The notes beneath the pieces were generated by a model. The model worked only from the letters and a program-made list of their open reading frames with translations. It was not told the DNA's origin and did not search any database. Made by a program: the position numbers and the translations under genes. Positions 41,713-51,658 of a DNA stretch of 64,000 nt are shown here, one piece after another. This DNA is from Isoetes taiwanensis (Eukaryota; Streptophyta; Lycopodiopsida; Isoetales; Isoetaceae), in contig JAJEKV010000049.1 in assembly GCA_021234155.1 (NCBI GenBank), positions 9,524,292 to 9,588,291 on the forward strand. Direction: 5' to 3'. Positions within the stretch are counted from its first letter, which is position 1, and the number at the start of each line of letters is the position of its first letter.

Positions 41713-42242
41713 GGGAAATTTACCAAAATAACCTTAATTGTTGACTTAATTCCCAAAAAGCCCTTCGTATTTCTGAAATTCCCAAAATGCCCTTAATTTT
41801 TAAGTATTTTTCCAAATAGCCCGTTGTATTTTAAAAATCATCAAAAAGCGTTATTCACAAATGTGAAGGTCGCCTTCTGGTCATGCATTTGTTATTATTC
41901 TTTTTCGACGACAAGTTCAGAGCTTTATACCCATCCAAATTACTTGTTGACCTCATTTTGCTATTCATATGGTGGAGCTATTTATTCATCAAATATTCAA
42001 CTTCTTAAAAATAATGAAATGCTATCTCCTGCAACATGTCCTCCTCTTGGCAGACCTAAAAGGAAACAGGATAGGACAGAAGACATTAGACAAAAATGTG
42101 TGTACAAGTGCACATGTTGTGGTAATGGCGGCCATAGCAGTTGAAGAAATTGTATAATAAAATGACGGTGAAATTATTAATGAAATGATGAAACGAAGCT
42201 TTTTGGTGATTTTTAAAATGCGAAGGGCTATTTGGGAATCCC
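41713..42242 (+). mobile_element. Internally deleted Mutator-like element with transposase tail
   Basis: Inverted arms of 38 bases at 41812-41849 and 42198-42235 (CCAAATAGCCC ... AAAAATCA.CAAAAAGC) enclose a relic of a MURA-type transposase C-terminus: CPPLGRPKRKQDRTEDIR, then a zinc knuckle CTCCGNGGHSS followed by a stop and RNC (about 42022-42162). Left of the arm lie two more tandem copies of the TTCCCAAAA.GCCCTT motif. Absent from duplication copy 1, though about 130 bases of copy 1 are also missing here. No clean 9-base target duplication was found. Confidence 0.65.
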
Positions 42243-43639
42243 GTGGTCCTTCTTCTACTATTGGTTTTAAGTGTGGATCCAGAATTGGGGTTGTTGTGAA
42301 ACATAAATGGGATAACATTGTAACAATGCAACATGGATTCAAAACGCTCCATGGGAAGGAAGGTTGCCCCTTGCGATTGTCCGTTGATCCTGTTTTACAC
42401 CCACATTGACTCCAGTGTTTGCAAAGCCGGTCAGCCATCTGACCGATGGTCAGACCTGCCATCTCAGGTCCATTTCGATCCTTGAGGTTGACCCTTGGCC
42501 ACAACGCAGCTTTGCTGCTTGTTATGGTTGACTTCAGCCTAAGGCAAAAGCTTCAGGCCCTTTTAATTTTCTTCCCAACCAACCGAGTAGTGTCACCTCA
42601 ACAATTTCATACCAATAATTATTTTAGTTTAATCTTGCTCCCTTCTAATCATGTTCATAACACCAGATGTTACCTCTTGGGATATTTCCTAGATTATTAT
42701 GAATGTAAGAGTGTCCTACAAATGGAAAAATCCAAAAGAAGAAATGGGTAACAAGAAACAAGAAGGATTGATTTGTATTCTAAGAACGAACAAATGGATT
42801 CAGTCTCAAATGCGTAATTGACTTTCCTACCTATTACAAAACGTCTCTAAGTTCATCCTCCAATGGTTCTAGGAAAGTATGTAGGCTCTTAGTGTTAGAA
42901 GTATGCTCTCCTTCGAAACAAAAGCTGGAATGTAATATCTCTAACCTTGGCATCAACATACTTCCCACCATTTAACACTATAAGTTAGACATTAATCTAG
43001 AGGAAGAAGAATGGATTGATGACCTCTCATAACAGGTAGTTGCCTATGGCAGCATGCGTGGTTTATGAAACATGCCCGCACCAGTTGCACCACATGTGGT
43101 TGTCAGCTATCAGGTGCATAAGGTACTCCAAACTAAAGAAGATCACCATCACTTGAAGCAGTACTTTTATGCTTTCCCTCTTAACAAACTTTAGGTTGTG
43201 GGCACCCTGGAACAGTTAAAACAACACACTACCAACAACAATTTAATCCCAAGCTCACACGAGACCTACAATGCTATCTGCATGCTTATAAGGATTGATT
43301 TGTATTCTAAGAATGAACGAATGGAGTCACTCTCAAATGCAATATGACCTTCATACATATTACAAAACATCTCTAATTTCATCCTCCAATGGTTCTAGGG
43401 AAGTATCTAGGCTGTTAGTATTGGAAGTAATGCTCTCCTTCGAAACAAAAAGTACTGGAATGTAATATCCCTAACCTTGGCATCAACATGCTTTCCACCT
43501 TTTAACACTATAAGTTGGACATTAATCTAGAGGAAGAAGAATGGATTGATGATCTCTTATAACAGGTAGTTGCCTATGGCAGCATGCATGGTTTATGAAA
43601 CATGCCTGTGCCAGTTGCACCACATGTGGTTGCCAACAG

Positions 43640-44480
43640 AAAGAGAAAACAGGAGAAGCCCAACACAGCCGAGGAGCCGAAGAAGAAGAAGGCGAAGGCG
43701 AAGGGCAAGATGGTGGGCAAGAGAAAAGTCGTACAGGTTAAGCGGGTAAAGGGTTTAGTCATCAACGAGCCGCAAACCGACCAGACCCCTCGCCCACCGA
43801 CGACTCCGACGGCTAAGATTACGCCCCCAACACTGAGGGGGCAAGCTCTTCAAAACCTCCGGTTGTGGAGAAGGTAGTACCGAAAGGTGTGGCACCCCGA
43901 GCAGAGCAGCTGGCAGCGCCGAAAGCCCCACCTTTTACCCGGACGCGGGGACAGGGTCAAAGCACCGCGGCCACAACGGGAGGCGTATGTGATAGACCCC
44001 GTCAAGGTCTATCAAAAGAAGCTGAGGGAACACAACACCTTCATGGCGAAGTGGGAGGCATACAACGCATACTATCAGGAGCAAAGGGTGAGAACCATCG
44101 AAGGCGGACACCCGACAAAGAGCCAGACCCTAAAACCGCCACCGCCGAAGCCCAAGCCTCCCAGAGCACTAGGAAAGAAGCGGACCGGCAGGAAGGAGAT
44201 GGAGAGGAGAGCCCTCAAGGAGATCCGGCACTTCCAGCGAAGTTACGGATTCTTGATCCCCCGAGCACCGTTTGCCCGCCTGGTCCGAGAGGTCATCCAA
44301 GAGTATAACACAGACATGAGGGTGACTGACGAGATGTTGCTGGCCCTGCAGGATGCAACATAGCAGAAACTGGTGCAGCACTTCGAAGATTCGACGGCCT
44401 GCACAGTTCACGAGAAGAGGGTCACACTTATGAGGCAAGATATGCATCTTGCTAGTCACATCAAGGGAGAGCGCCCTTAA
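43640..44480 (+). pseudogene. Histone H3 / CENH3-like coding region of G1
   Basis: Ends in a histone H3 fold occupying 44211-44480, the same length as canonical H3 from the alpha-N helix to the end, with no loop-1 expansion. Landmarks: ALKEIRHFQ (44211), LIPRAPFARLVREV (44256), LALQDA (about 44340), [11 protein letters not shown] (44379) and [10 protein letters not shown] (44412), closing with IKGERP. The positions matching H3 Cys110, His113 and Asp123, which form the H3-H3 contact, are kept. EIRHFQ, LIP and TLMR resemble plant CENH3 more than H3. Upstream is a Lys-rich tail (PKKKKAKAKGK) and a conserved KWEAYNAY segment (about 44050). Part of a fossil LTR element and broken. The same region is found in G2. 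Confidence 0.85.
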
Positions 44481-44626
44481 ACATTTTGTAAATAATAGAA
44501 AATTTTTGTTAATATAAAGGAATTTTTGGTTAAATAATATGTTTAATCTTGCTTAATTAGGTTAAGATATTGAATTCCAGCTTTGTTTTGGTTAAATTGG
44601 ACTTTTTGAGCAAAATTGAGACGATG

Positions 44627-44693
44627 TCTCACACGTCGCGCCAGGACAGAAAATGAACTTTTCATTTTCGGGCTGGGCGCAACGTGTGAGACC
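44627..44693 (+). other. Hairpin 1 of G1
   Basis: Near-perfect inverted repeat with arms of about 32 bases: GTCTCACACGTCGCGCC at the left, GGGCGCAACGTGTGAGAC at the right, meeting through GAAAATGAA/TTCATTTTC with a loop of about three bases. Lies between the H3-like region and the accessory ORF. Confidence 0.85.
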
Positions 44694-44823
44694 ATGCCCC
44701 AAAAATGCCCAAAACAGCTCCAAATTGACCAAATAAGGGGTCAATTCTGCCTATCTCGACGAGTCCAGTAGAATTAGGCCCTTAGATCACCCAAATTGGT
44801 CAAGTTTAGCCCATTTAGAGCCC

Positions 44824-44892
44824 ATGTCTCACACGTCGTGCCAGGGCAGAAAATAAACTTTTCATTATCGGTCTGGGCGCAACGTGTGAGAC
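44824..44892 (+). other. Hairpin 2 of G1
   Basis: Second copy of the same inverted repeat, about 200 bases on, with its own substitutions but the same arms (GTCTCACACGTCGTGCC / GGGCGCAACGTGTGAGAC). Confidence 0.85.
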
Positions 44893-45084
44893 CTCTCAGC
44901 ATTTTCTTCACCATGCCATATCCAAATGATCTCCAGTTTGTTGCAATAGATTCATTAGTTGATCTTAGCATGCTCAAACCCCAAAAGTAGTCTTCAAATC
45001 CTCATTTTAGCCTCCTAATAGGTCAGAATTACCCAACCCCAGTAAAATTCTAGGTCATCCAAAAATTAGGGTTTCTCACTTTTC

Positions 45085-45092
45085 TATAAATA
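45085..45092 (+). promoter_or_regulatory. TATA box upstream of the accessory ORF
   Basis: TATAAATA in CTTTTCTATAAATAGG, about 115 bases before the accessory ATG. The same motif in the same context is present in G2 (62645-62652, minus strand). Suggests an internal promoter. Confidence 0.55.
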
Positions 45093-45206
45093 GGTCCCCC
45101 ATTTCTCACTTAGCACCCCACAAGTTTGCTCTTAACTGTTTAGGCGATTTTCCAGCTCCCTGAGGCACTTCTGCATCCGTTTGTTAGTCTCACCTTCATT
45201 AGATCA

Positions 45207-46733
45207 ATGGCCACTGCTGACTTCAGGCGATGGTACAGCGCCAGTGCCCATGCTGTCGAGGCTGATGTCAATGACATCTTCCGAGTCTTTAGAAAAGAGA
45301 TAGATGTCCAGGCAACGCTGCATGCAACCCCAGCATATAGCCAAGTATTAGCCGAGTCCCAAGCTAGGGTAGGAGCCTCCCTAGTGCAGCTACCCCCTTG
45401 CACAGGCTATTTTGTTCCCCGCCCATCCCTTCAAGCAGCCCTGGGCGACGTTCTGAACATCGCCAAATACTTGACCAACAAGGCACAGAGGCTGCCAGAT
45501 TACATGGTCCTGACAGTTGACAGGACCAAGTATTTCTCCTACACCGCCGCCTTAGCCATTTTCCTTTCCCACCGTGCCGAAAACCCAATGGGGGGAACCT
45601 CTATTCCTCCCATGGAGGTGGACCCCATAGCAGCCTCAGCAGCAGAGCGGATGCTTTTGCAGTACCAGCAAGAGCAGGAAGGAAGAGCGGAAGAAGAGGA
45701 ATCGGACGAGGAAGAGTACACGGAGCTCGACCCAGAGGAGGAATGGCAGCAAGCGGAGGAGGAGCTAGCCAACTACGAGCGGAGCCGGCAGACCCTCAGA
45801 GTCGCTCCCCCACTTGGGCTAGGCATCACAAGCCTAGCCCCCATCATCATCGACGGCGAGGAGTATTTGCTCCTCAGCGACATCCAGAATCTCCCCGAAT
45901 GCAGGGAGAGGGAGCTCCGACTTGATGAGTTGCTGCACCAACTACGGCAGCAACCAGACTTGGACGACTTCATCATCCGGGGAGTCTCAGACTTCCCGCT
46001 CCAAGTGCGAGAAGCCGACACCTATACAGGGGAGTCGACTTCCGACATCCAGGCCTATAGCAACACAAGACAGGTTATGGAGGCCCGAGACTTGTCATCT
46101 GAAGAAGAGTTCCTCGTCATTCAGGAACGGATGGGGATCAGAGGCAAGACCACAAGCATCTTGATGTCGAGCTCGTCGACACCACCTCGCGCAAGAGGAG
46201 CAGGAATCGACATCAGGCGAGTCGACTCGACAATTGCAGACTACCGAGAACTGACTGAGGTAGAGGTCGACGAATACGCCGGACGGCATAGAGCTGGAGG
46301 CCAAGCAAGTGGGGAATCATCTGCGACACACAATGACAGGTCGCTGAGGTACTACCTTCCCCTGCTGCTGGATGGAAGAATAGCGGTGGTACACCGCAAA
46401 TTTAGTCCCCGTGGTGAAGAAGGAGTGTTCATGCTCATTGCACTCTCAGGCTTTGGCAGGCATGCTCGAATAGCTGCAAACGTCGACTATGCTGTCTTAG
46501 TCAAGAGTGCGATGGCACTCGACCTCTTCGACTTCGCCGTGGCCTACCGACGGCAGGGAAGATTGGCAGTGACCGCGGTTTACACCTCCGACCGCAGGGT
46601 AGAAGAATTGGTGACAGCCTTGCAGGGCGGGTCATCAACCAATGTCCTTAGGAACTTGGGACGCTCGGTGGGAACGTCCCAAGTTAAGAAGTTCCTCGAG
46701 GACAACCCATCTTACCGGCGATTTCAAGAATAG
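45207..46733 (+). CDS. Accessory ORF of G1, acidic, unknown function
   Basis: 508 codons, open, upstream of gag and in the same direction; start at the first ATG after the TATA box (ATCAATGG). No known domain was recognised. Residues 1-135 look globular (DVNDIFRVFRKEIDVQATL, LNIAKYLTNKAQRLPDYM). At about 150-185 there is a very acidic stretch (EEEESDEEEYTELDPEEEW) leading into a helical segment. Residues 230-300 are rich in Leu and acids; 330-390 contain Ser/Arg-rich linker; and 395-508 appear globular again (YYLPLLLDGRIAVVHRKF, VFMLIALSGFGRHARIA, VKKFLEDNPSYRRF). It is not an Env: no signal peptide or membrane segment. The counterpart in G2 (61032-62540) is recognisable along its length. Acidic tracts occur in histone chaperones, but that link is inference. 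Confidence 0.8.
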   Translation: MATADFRRWYSASAHAVEADVNDIFRVFRKEIDVQATLHATPAYSQVLAESQARVGASLVQLPPCTGYFVPRPSLQAALGDVLNIAKYLTNKAQRLPDYMVLTVDRTKYFSYTAALAIFLSHRAENPMGGTSIPPMEVDPIAASAAERMLLQYQQEQEGRAEEEESDEEEYTELDPEEEWQQAEEELANYERSRQTLRVAPPLGLGITSLAPIIIDGEEYLLLSDIQNLPECRERELRLDELLHQLRQQPDLDDFIIRGVSDFPLQVREADTYTGESTSDIQAYSNTRQVMEARDLSSEEEFLVIQERMGIRGKTTSILMSSSSTPPRARGAGIDIRRVDSTIADYRELTEVEVDEYAGRHRAGGQASGESSATHNDRSLRYYLPLLLDGRIAVVHRKFSPRGEEGVFMLIALSGFGRHARIAANVDYAVLVKSAMALDLFDFAVAYRRQGRLAVTAVYTSDRRVEELVTALQGGSSTNVLRNLGRSVGTSQVKKFLEDNPSYRRFQE

Positions 46734-46951
46734 TTAGACTCTTGATCCCGGGGGTTTTTGTATTAAGATATTATATAATATAAATATAATTTCTTTTGCA
46801 CTTTAAATGTTTTGTTGATGTATTTTGTTTCGCAACTATACCAACAACACATATAATGCAAGAGAACAAATGAAACTAACCGTATAGCCATGACCAACTT
46901 GTGTATGCAGCTAGAGGCCTAGGCTCAGGGGAACGACAACGCCGAGACCAT

Positions 46952-48364
46952 ATGGAAGAACAGACTCCGCCCAGGCCACCCCCGGCAAGGAGCCTGTATG
47001 AAGAATTTGGACCCATGACCCCAGAAGAGAAAATATCACAGATGAGGACGGACCTTGAGCAGATAAAGGCTCTCCTGGCCGCACAAGCAGGAGTGGGTTC
47101 GGAGGGCAACGCTCAGTTGCCACAAGCATCAGCTCGGAAAACAGGAAGGGACAAGAGGAGAAGCAAGAGAAGGAGCTCGGAATCCTCCGACTCAAGCTCA
47201 GATTCGGACTCCGACTCCGAGGAAGAGGAAGAGCAAGCCCAGGACCGTAGAGATGGAAGGCAGAGGGACACCACAGATGGAAGGCAGAGGGACACCACAG
47301 ATGGACGACAAAGGGATACAAGAGCCTCTGACTACCAGAAGGAGGTAGACTCGGCATTGGGAAATGTTTGGAAGGCCAGGAAGCTCGAGCAATTCTCAGG
47401 CGAGAACAGGTCAGGCATGGAGGTAGAGCGGCTCGATGAGATGAGTGAATATGGCAACGCTTATGGTATGAAGGACAAGGATAAAGGCAGGGTGGCAACA
47501 GCCAACCTGAAGGGAGCAACACGCATTTGGTGGAAGGGTTATGCCAAGGCCCATGGCTTAAGCAGGGATGCTTGCAGGTTCAGAGAGTTCGCTAAAGCTT
47601 TCAAGCGCCATTATGTCCCGAGAGAGCACAAGTCCAGCATAATGCAGCAGTTCTACAGGTTGCAGCAGGGAAACAAATCAGTCCAGAAATATACAGAGGA
47701 ATTCATGAGGCTAAGGCTTTATGTGCCAAAGTTGGGTGAAAAGCATGCAGTGGAGAGCTATATTGGGGGGCTGAATGATGAGATCCGCAAGCTTGTAAGG
47801 GCAATAAACCCTAAGACAGTATCAGAAGCAGAGTCCAAGGCAATAAGCTTGCAAGGAACGGGGCCTCAGAACAGCGGGCAGAGGCAACAATATTACCATG
47901 ATAAAGGCAAGGCAACAGGGAGTTATAGCCCTAGAGCAGCCAGCCCAGGCCCAGCTAGAGCCCCATATGGTGGCAACCAGGGGAAGCAGCAGGAGAAGAA
48001 GCATGTGTCCTTCAAAGACAAGCAGGAGGGGTCAAACTACTCCAAAGCAGTGCGATCCTTTTTGCAGGCGATGCCCAAGGAAAAGAGGCAGGAGTGCATA
48101 GAAAAGCAGCTTTGCTTCAGGTGCTTCCAGCCAGGCCACAGGACAGCGAATTGCCCCTACGTCATGAGTGCAGCGCTAGCGGAGTTGGGAGATTGGAACA
48201 CTCTGTCTGACGACGACGGCGAGGCAGCCTGCGACTACGTTCAGGGTGAGTGTCATATCTTTGCCGCAATAGATACAGAACAAGCAGAGAACCAGTATAA
48301 GGTAATTTCCACAGTAGGGGGCCAAGGCCAAGTCCTTCATAGTCCTGATAGACTCGGGAAGTAG
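46952..48364 (+). CDS. Gag of G1
   Basis: Open frame; the first ATG is at 46952, although the frame is open from 46901, where GTGTATGCAG could act as a splice acceptor. N-terminal part carries an Arg/Ser and acidic tract (KRRSKRRSSESSDSSSDSDS) and three copies of DGRQRDT. The Retrotrans_gag domain follows (WWKGYAKAHGLS, FKRHYVPREHKSSIMQQF, YTEEFMRLRLYVP, AVESYIGGL). A CCHC knuckle CFRCFQPGHRTANC is near the end. Gag forms the particle and packages RNA. It runs up to the protease region. Confidence 0.9.
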   Translation: MEEQTPPRPPPARSLYEEFGPMTPEEKISQMRTDLEQIKALLAAQAGVGSEGNAQLPQASARKTGRDKRRSKRRSSESSDSSSDSDSDSEEEEEQAQDRRDGRQRDTTDGRQRDTTDGRQRDTRASDYQKEVDSALGNVWKARKLEQFSGENRSGMEVERLDEMSEYGNAYGMKDKDKGRVATANLKGATRIWWKGYAKAHGLSRDACRFREFAKAFKRHYVPREHKSSIMQQFYRLQQGNKSVQKYTEEFMRLRLYVPKLGEKHAVESYIGGLNDEIRKLVRAINPKTVSEAESKAISLQGTGPQNSGQRQQYYHDKGKATGSYSPRAASPGPARAPYGGNQGKQQEKKHVSFKDKQEGSNYSKAVRSFLQAMPKEKRQECIEKQLCFRCFQPGHRTANCPYVMSAALAELGDWNTLSDDDGEAACDYVQGECHIFAAIDTEQAENQYKVISTVGGQGQVLHSPDRLGK

Positions 48365-51300
48365 CCATAACTTTGCATCCCCCAGAATGGTTGAGATGTT
48401 GAAGTTGAAACCGCTGAAGTCGAAGCCGAGGCCCGTTGTCCTAGCAGACAGCAGGCATGAGAATTAACTTCGACATCGACTTGCCAGGGATTAATATCCA
48501 GATGGGGGCAGAAGTAATGGGCATTGGCAAGTATGACTTGATCATAGGAATGGAGTAACTTGGACTAGCAGGGGCCATCATTGATTGTAGAAAGTGGAAG
48601 GTGACCTTCCCAATGCCCGACGGCAAGATCATTGAGATCACAGGTAAAGAAGTTGTTCCCATCATGCAGTGTATGTCTTCTAAACGACTGTTCAAGTGCA
48701 TCAAGAGCGAGCAGGTAACATACATCTTCAAGCTTGAGGTTGAAGAGCCGGAGTCAGAAGAAAGCAAAGAAGACAAGGTGCTCAGCAAGTTGCCGAAGCA
48801 AATAGCTAAGTTGATCACGGAATTCCACGATCTCTTTCCAGACGAGATCGAGCACCTCCCTCCTTACAGGGGAGTCGAGTGTGAGATAGCACTCGAACCA
48901 GGAATGAAGCCGACAAGCAAGGCTCCATATTGAATGATGACGCAGGAGTTGACGGAGCTAAAGAAGCAATTGCAGGAGTTGCTCGACCTAGGCTTCATTA
49001 GACCTAGTGTCTCACCATTTGGAGCGCCCATTCTTTTTGTCAAGAAGAAAGATGGCAGTTTGAGGATGTGCATAGACTATAGGCAGTTGAACAAGCACAC
49101 CATCAAGAACAAGTATGCGCTTCCCAGATCGGACGACTTGATGGATCAGCTCCAAGGCGCAAAGGTCTTCTCCAAAATTGACTTAAGGTCAGGCTATCAT
49201 CAGATCCGGATAAAGGAAGAAGATATCCATAAAACCGCCTTCAGAACGCGGTATGGGCATTATGAGTTCAAGGTAATGCCTTTCAGCTTATCGAACGCCC
49301 CCGCGACGTTCATGAGGCTCATGAACGACATCTTAAGGGAGTTCTTAGACACCTTTGTGATAGTGTTTTTTTAATGACATTTTGGTGTATAGCAGATCCC
49401 TTGAAGAGCACGTATAACACTTAAGGAGAGTGCTGGAGAAGTTGAAGAAGCACCAGTTGTACGCCAAGTTGTCAAAGTGCCACTTCGCAACGGAGAAGGT
49501 GGAATACCTGAGTCATGTGATCTCAGCAGAAGGAATTTCGACGGATCCCGCCAAGATTGAAGCAGTGATTCAGTGGCCGGCACCGAAGAATGTGCATGAG
49601 GTCAGAAGTTTCCTCGGCCTAGCAGGGTACTATAGGAAGTTCATGAAGAACTTTGCTAAGATAGCGGCCCCGCTAACAGACTTGACGAGGGCGGAGAAGG
49701 TGAAAGATTGGGCAGAGCATTGGCACAAGAAAGCCCAAGCGGGGTTTGAATTGTTGAAGGAAGCTCTGATGACCGCCCTTGTCTTGACCCTGCCAGACCC
49801 AGAGAAAGATAAGCTTGTAGCCGCAGATGCGAGTAAGATAGTTACAGGTGCAGTGCTCATGCAAGAAGAGTGTGTAGTAGCGTATGATTCCAGGAAGATG
49901 AATGACGCCGAAACGCGCTACCCGACGCACGACCAAGAATTGCTTGCGGTTGTTAGGGCATTAAGAATTTGGAGGCACTATCTCTTGGGAAGGAAGTTCT
50001 AATTGGATACAGATCATCAGAGCCTCCAGTATGTATTTACACAACCACATCTTAACCTGAGGCAGAGAAGGTGGATGGAGTTCCTTGAAGAGTATGACTT
50101 TGATATAGTCTACAAGCCAGGGAAGCTCAATGTGGTAGCGGATGCACTTTCAAGGCATACCCTGACAACTAGAGTGCATTTCAATGCAATTTCGACGCTC
50201 TCCAACGACTTTGGTAAGAAGATTGAAGAGTCCTTGCCAACGGACGTGGACTTCAAGGAAGTATGGGCAAGCTTATGCAGGGAAGCAAGAACAGATAAGG
50301 AGAGAGAAAGCTTCAAAAAATTTAAGAAGGAATCTCTTGTACCATAAGAACAAGTTGTGCGTGCCGGAATCATCGGGTGTGAGGAAGTTGATTCTCCACG
50401 ACACCCACAACAGCCCAATAGCTGGCCGTGCAGGATTTATGAAGACATATTTCAAAGTGCGCAGCAGCTATTATTGGCCCAGAATGAAGAAGTAGGTAGC
50501 TCGCTACATCAAGGAATGTCAGCTATGTCAGCAGACGAAAGCAGAGCAGCTCCGAATTCCAGGGGCATTAGAGCCATTAGCGGTGCCAAACGCTAAGTGG
50601 GAGGTCATCAGCATGGACTTCATCACAGGGCTTCCAAGGACGGTAAGAGGGAAGGATGTCTTGATGGTAGTGGTCGACAAGTTGTCGAAGATGGCACATT
50701 TTGTGCCTTGCAGGACCACAAGCACCGCTATGGATACAGCGAAGCTCTTCACCAAAGAGATCTTCAGGCTTCATGCATGCCAAGGGAGATTATCTCCGAC
50801 AGGGATCCGAAATTCATGAGCGCCTTTTGGCAAGACCTCTTTGCGACAATTCAGACGAAGCTATCTATGAGCACAGCATACCATCCTCAGACGGATGGCC
50901 AAACAGAGCGGACCAACGGGATTTTGGAGGACATGCTACGGAACTACGTCTGGAACAAGCAAGGTATATGGGAAGAATTTATTCACTTGGTGGAGTTTGC
51001 CTACAATAGCACCAAGAAAGAGTCATCCCAAATGTCGTTATTTATGATCAATTACGACTATCAATGCCTAACTCCAGACACTTGGCACAACCCCGTGTCA
51101 AAAGTAGAGGTTTCGCAGCAGATGTTGTCCGACATGTAGCAGCTCGTGGAAGAAGTTCGAGGGTATCTGCTGGCAGCAAGGAGTCGACAAAAGAGCATCG
51201 CCGACAAGCATCGAACAGTCAGGGAGTTCCAAGTGGGAGATGATGTATGGCTCAAGATCAAGGTAAAGCAGGCGAAGCTCCGCATCGGCAATTGTAAGAA

Positions 51301-51658
51301 GCTTGCTCCAAGGTGGGCTGGACCTTTCAGAATAGTCAAGAGAATAGGAAATCAATCCTATAGATTGGACCTACCAGCACACCTAAAGATTCATAAGGTC
51401 TTCCACGTGAGTTTGTTGAAGAAGCACACTCCAAATCTGGAAATAGTTCCAGAATTGATTCTTGATAAAGCCTTCAAGAAAACAAGGAGATCAGAGTTTC
51501 TCCAATACTTGGTCAAGTGGAAACACTTGCCAGTGGAAGACGCGACATGGGTACTTAAGAAAGATCTAGTAAAGCAGTACCCACAGTTCATGGAGCAATG
51601 GGACGGCAAGGTCATCTCCGAAGAAATCGGCTCAGGCATGTCGATTTGTGTAGATTAA
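48300..51658 (+). pseudogene. Pol of G1: protease, RT, RNase H, integrase, chromodomain
   Basis: Fossil pol with a handful of breaks. Parts: aspartic protease region (about 48300-48600), RT (48600-49600; [34 protein letters not shown]), RNase H (about 49800-50200), integrase with zinc-binding HNSPIAG region and core ([25 protein letters not shown]; about 50390-51100), and a C-terminal chromodomain (YLVKWKHLPVEDATWV, about 51507-51560). Chromodomains mark the chromovirus clade and, in studied members, bind histone marks such as methylated H3 to steer insertion. Confidence 0.9.

Larger units (their letters stand above)
40856..43637 (+). repeat. Segmental duplication, copy 2 (partner 5096-7606)
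   Basis: Same orientation and order as copy 1, with a MULE-like insert (41713-42242) and smaller differences. Homology ends exactly where G1 begins (43638). Confidence 0.85.

Noticed and set aside
43865-44308. 147-codon frame rich in Gln, Pro and Glu
   Set aside because: Alternate-frame shadow of the H3-like region; its sequence has no histone or other features.
45207-46733. Accessory ORF as an Env-like protein
   Set aside because: It lies upstream of gag and has neither a signal peptide nor a transmembrane segment.
47000-47522. 203-codon minus-strand frame opposite gag
   Set aside because: Antisense shadow of the repetitive Arg/Ser and acidic part of gag.
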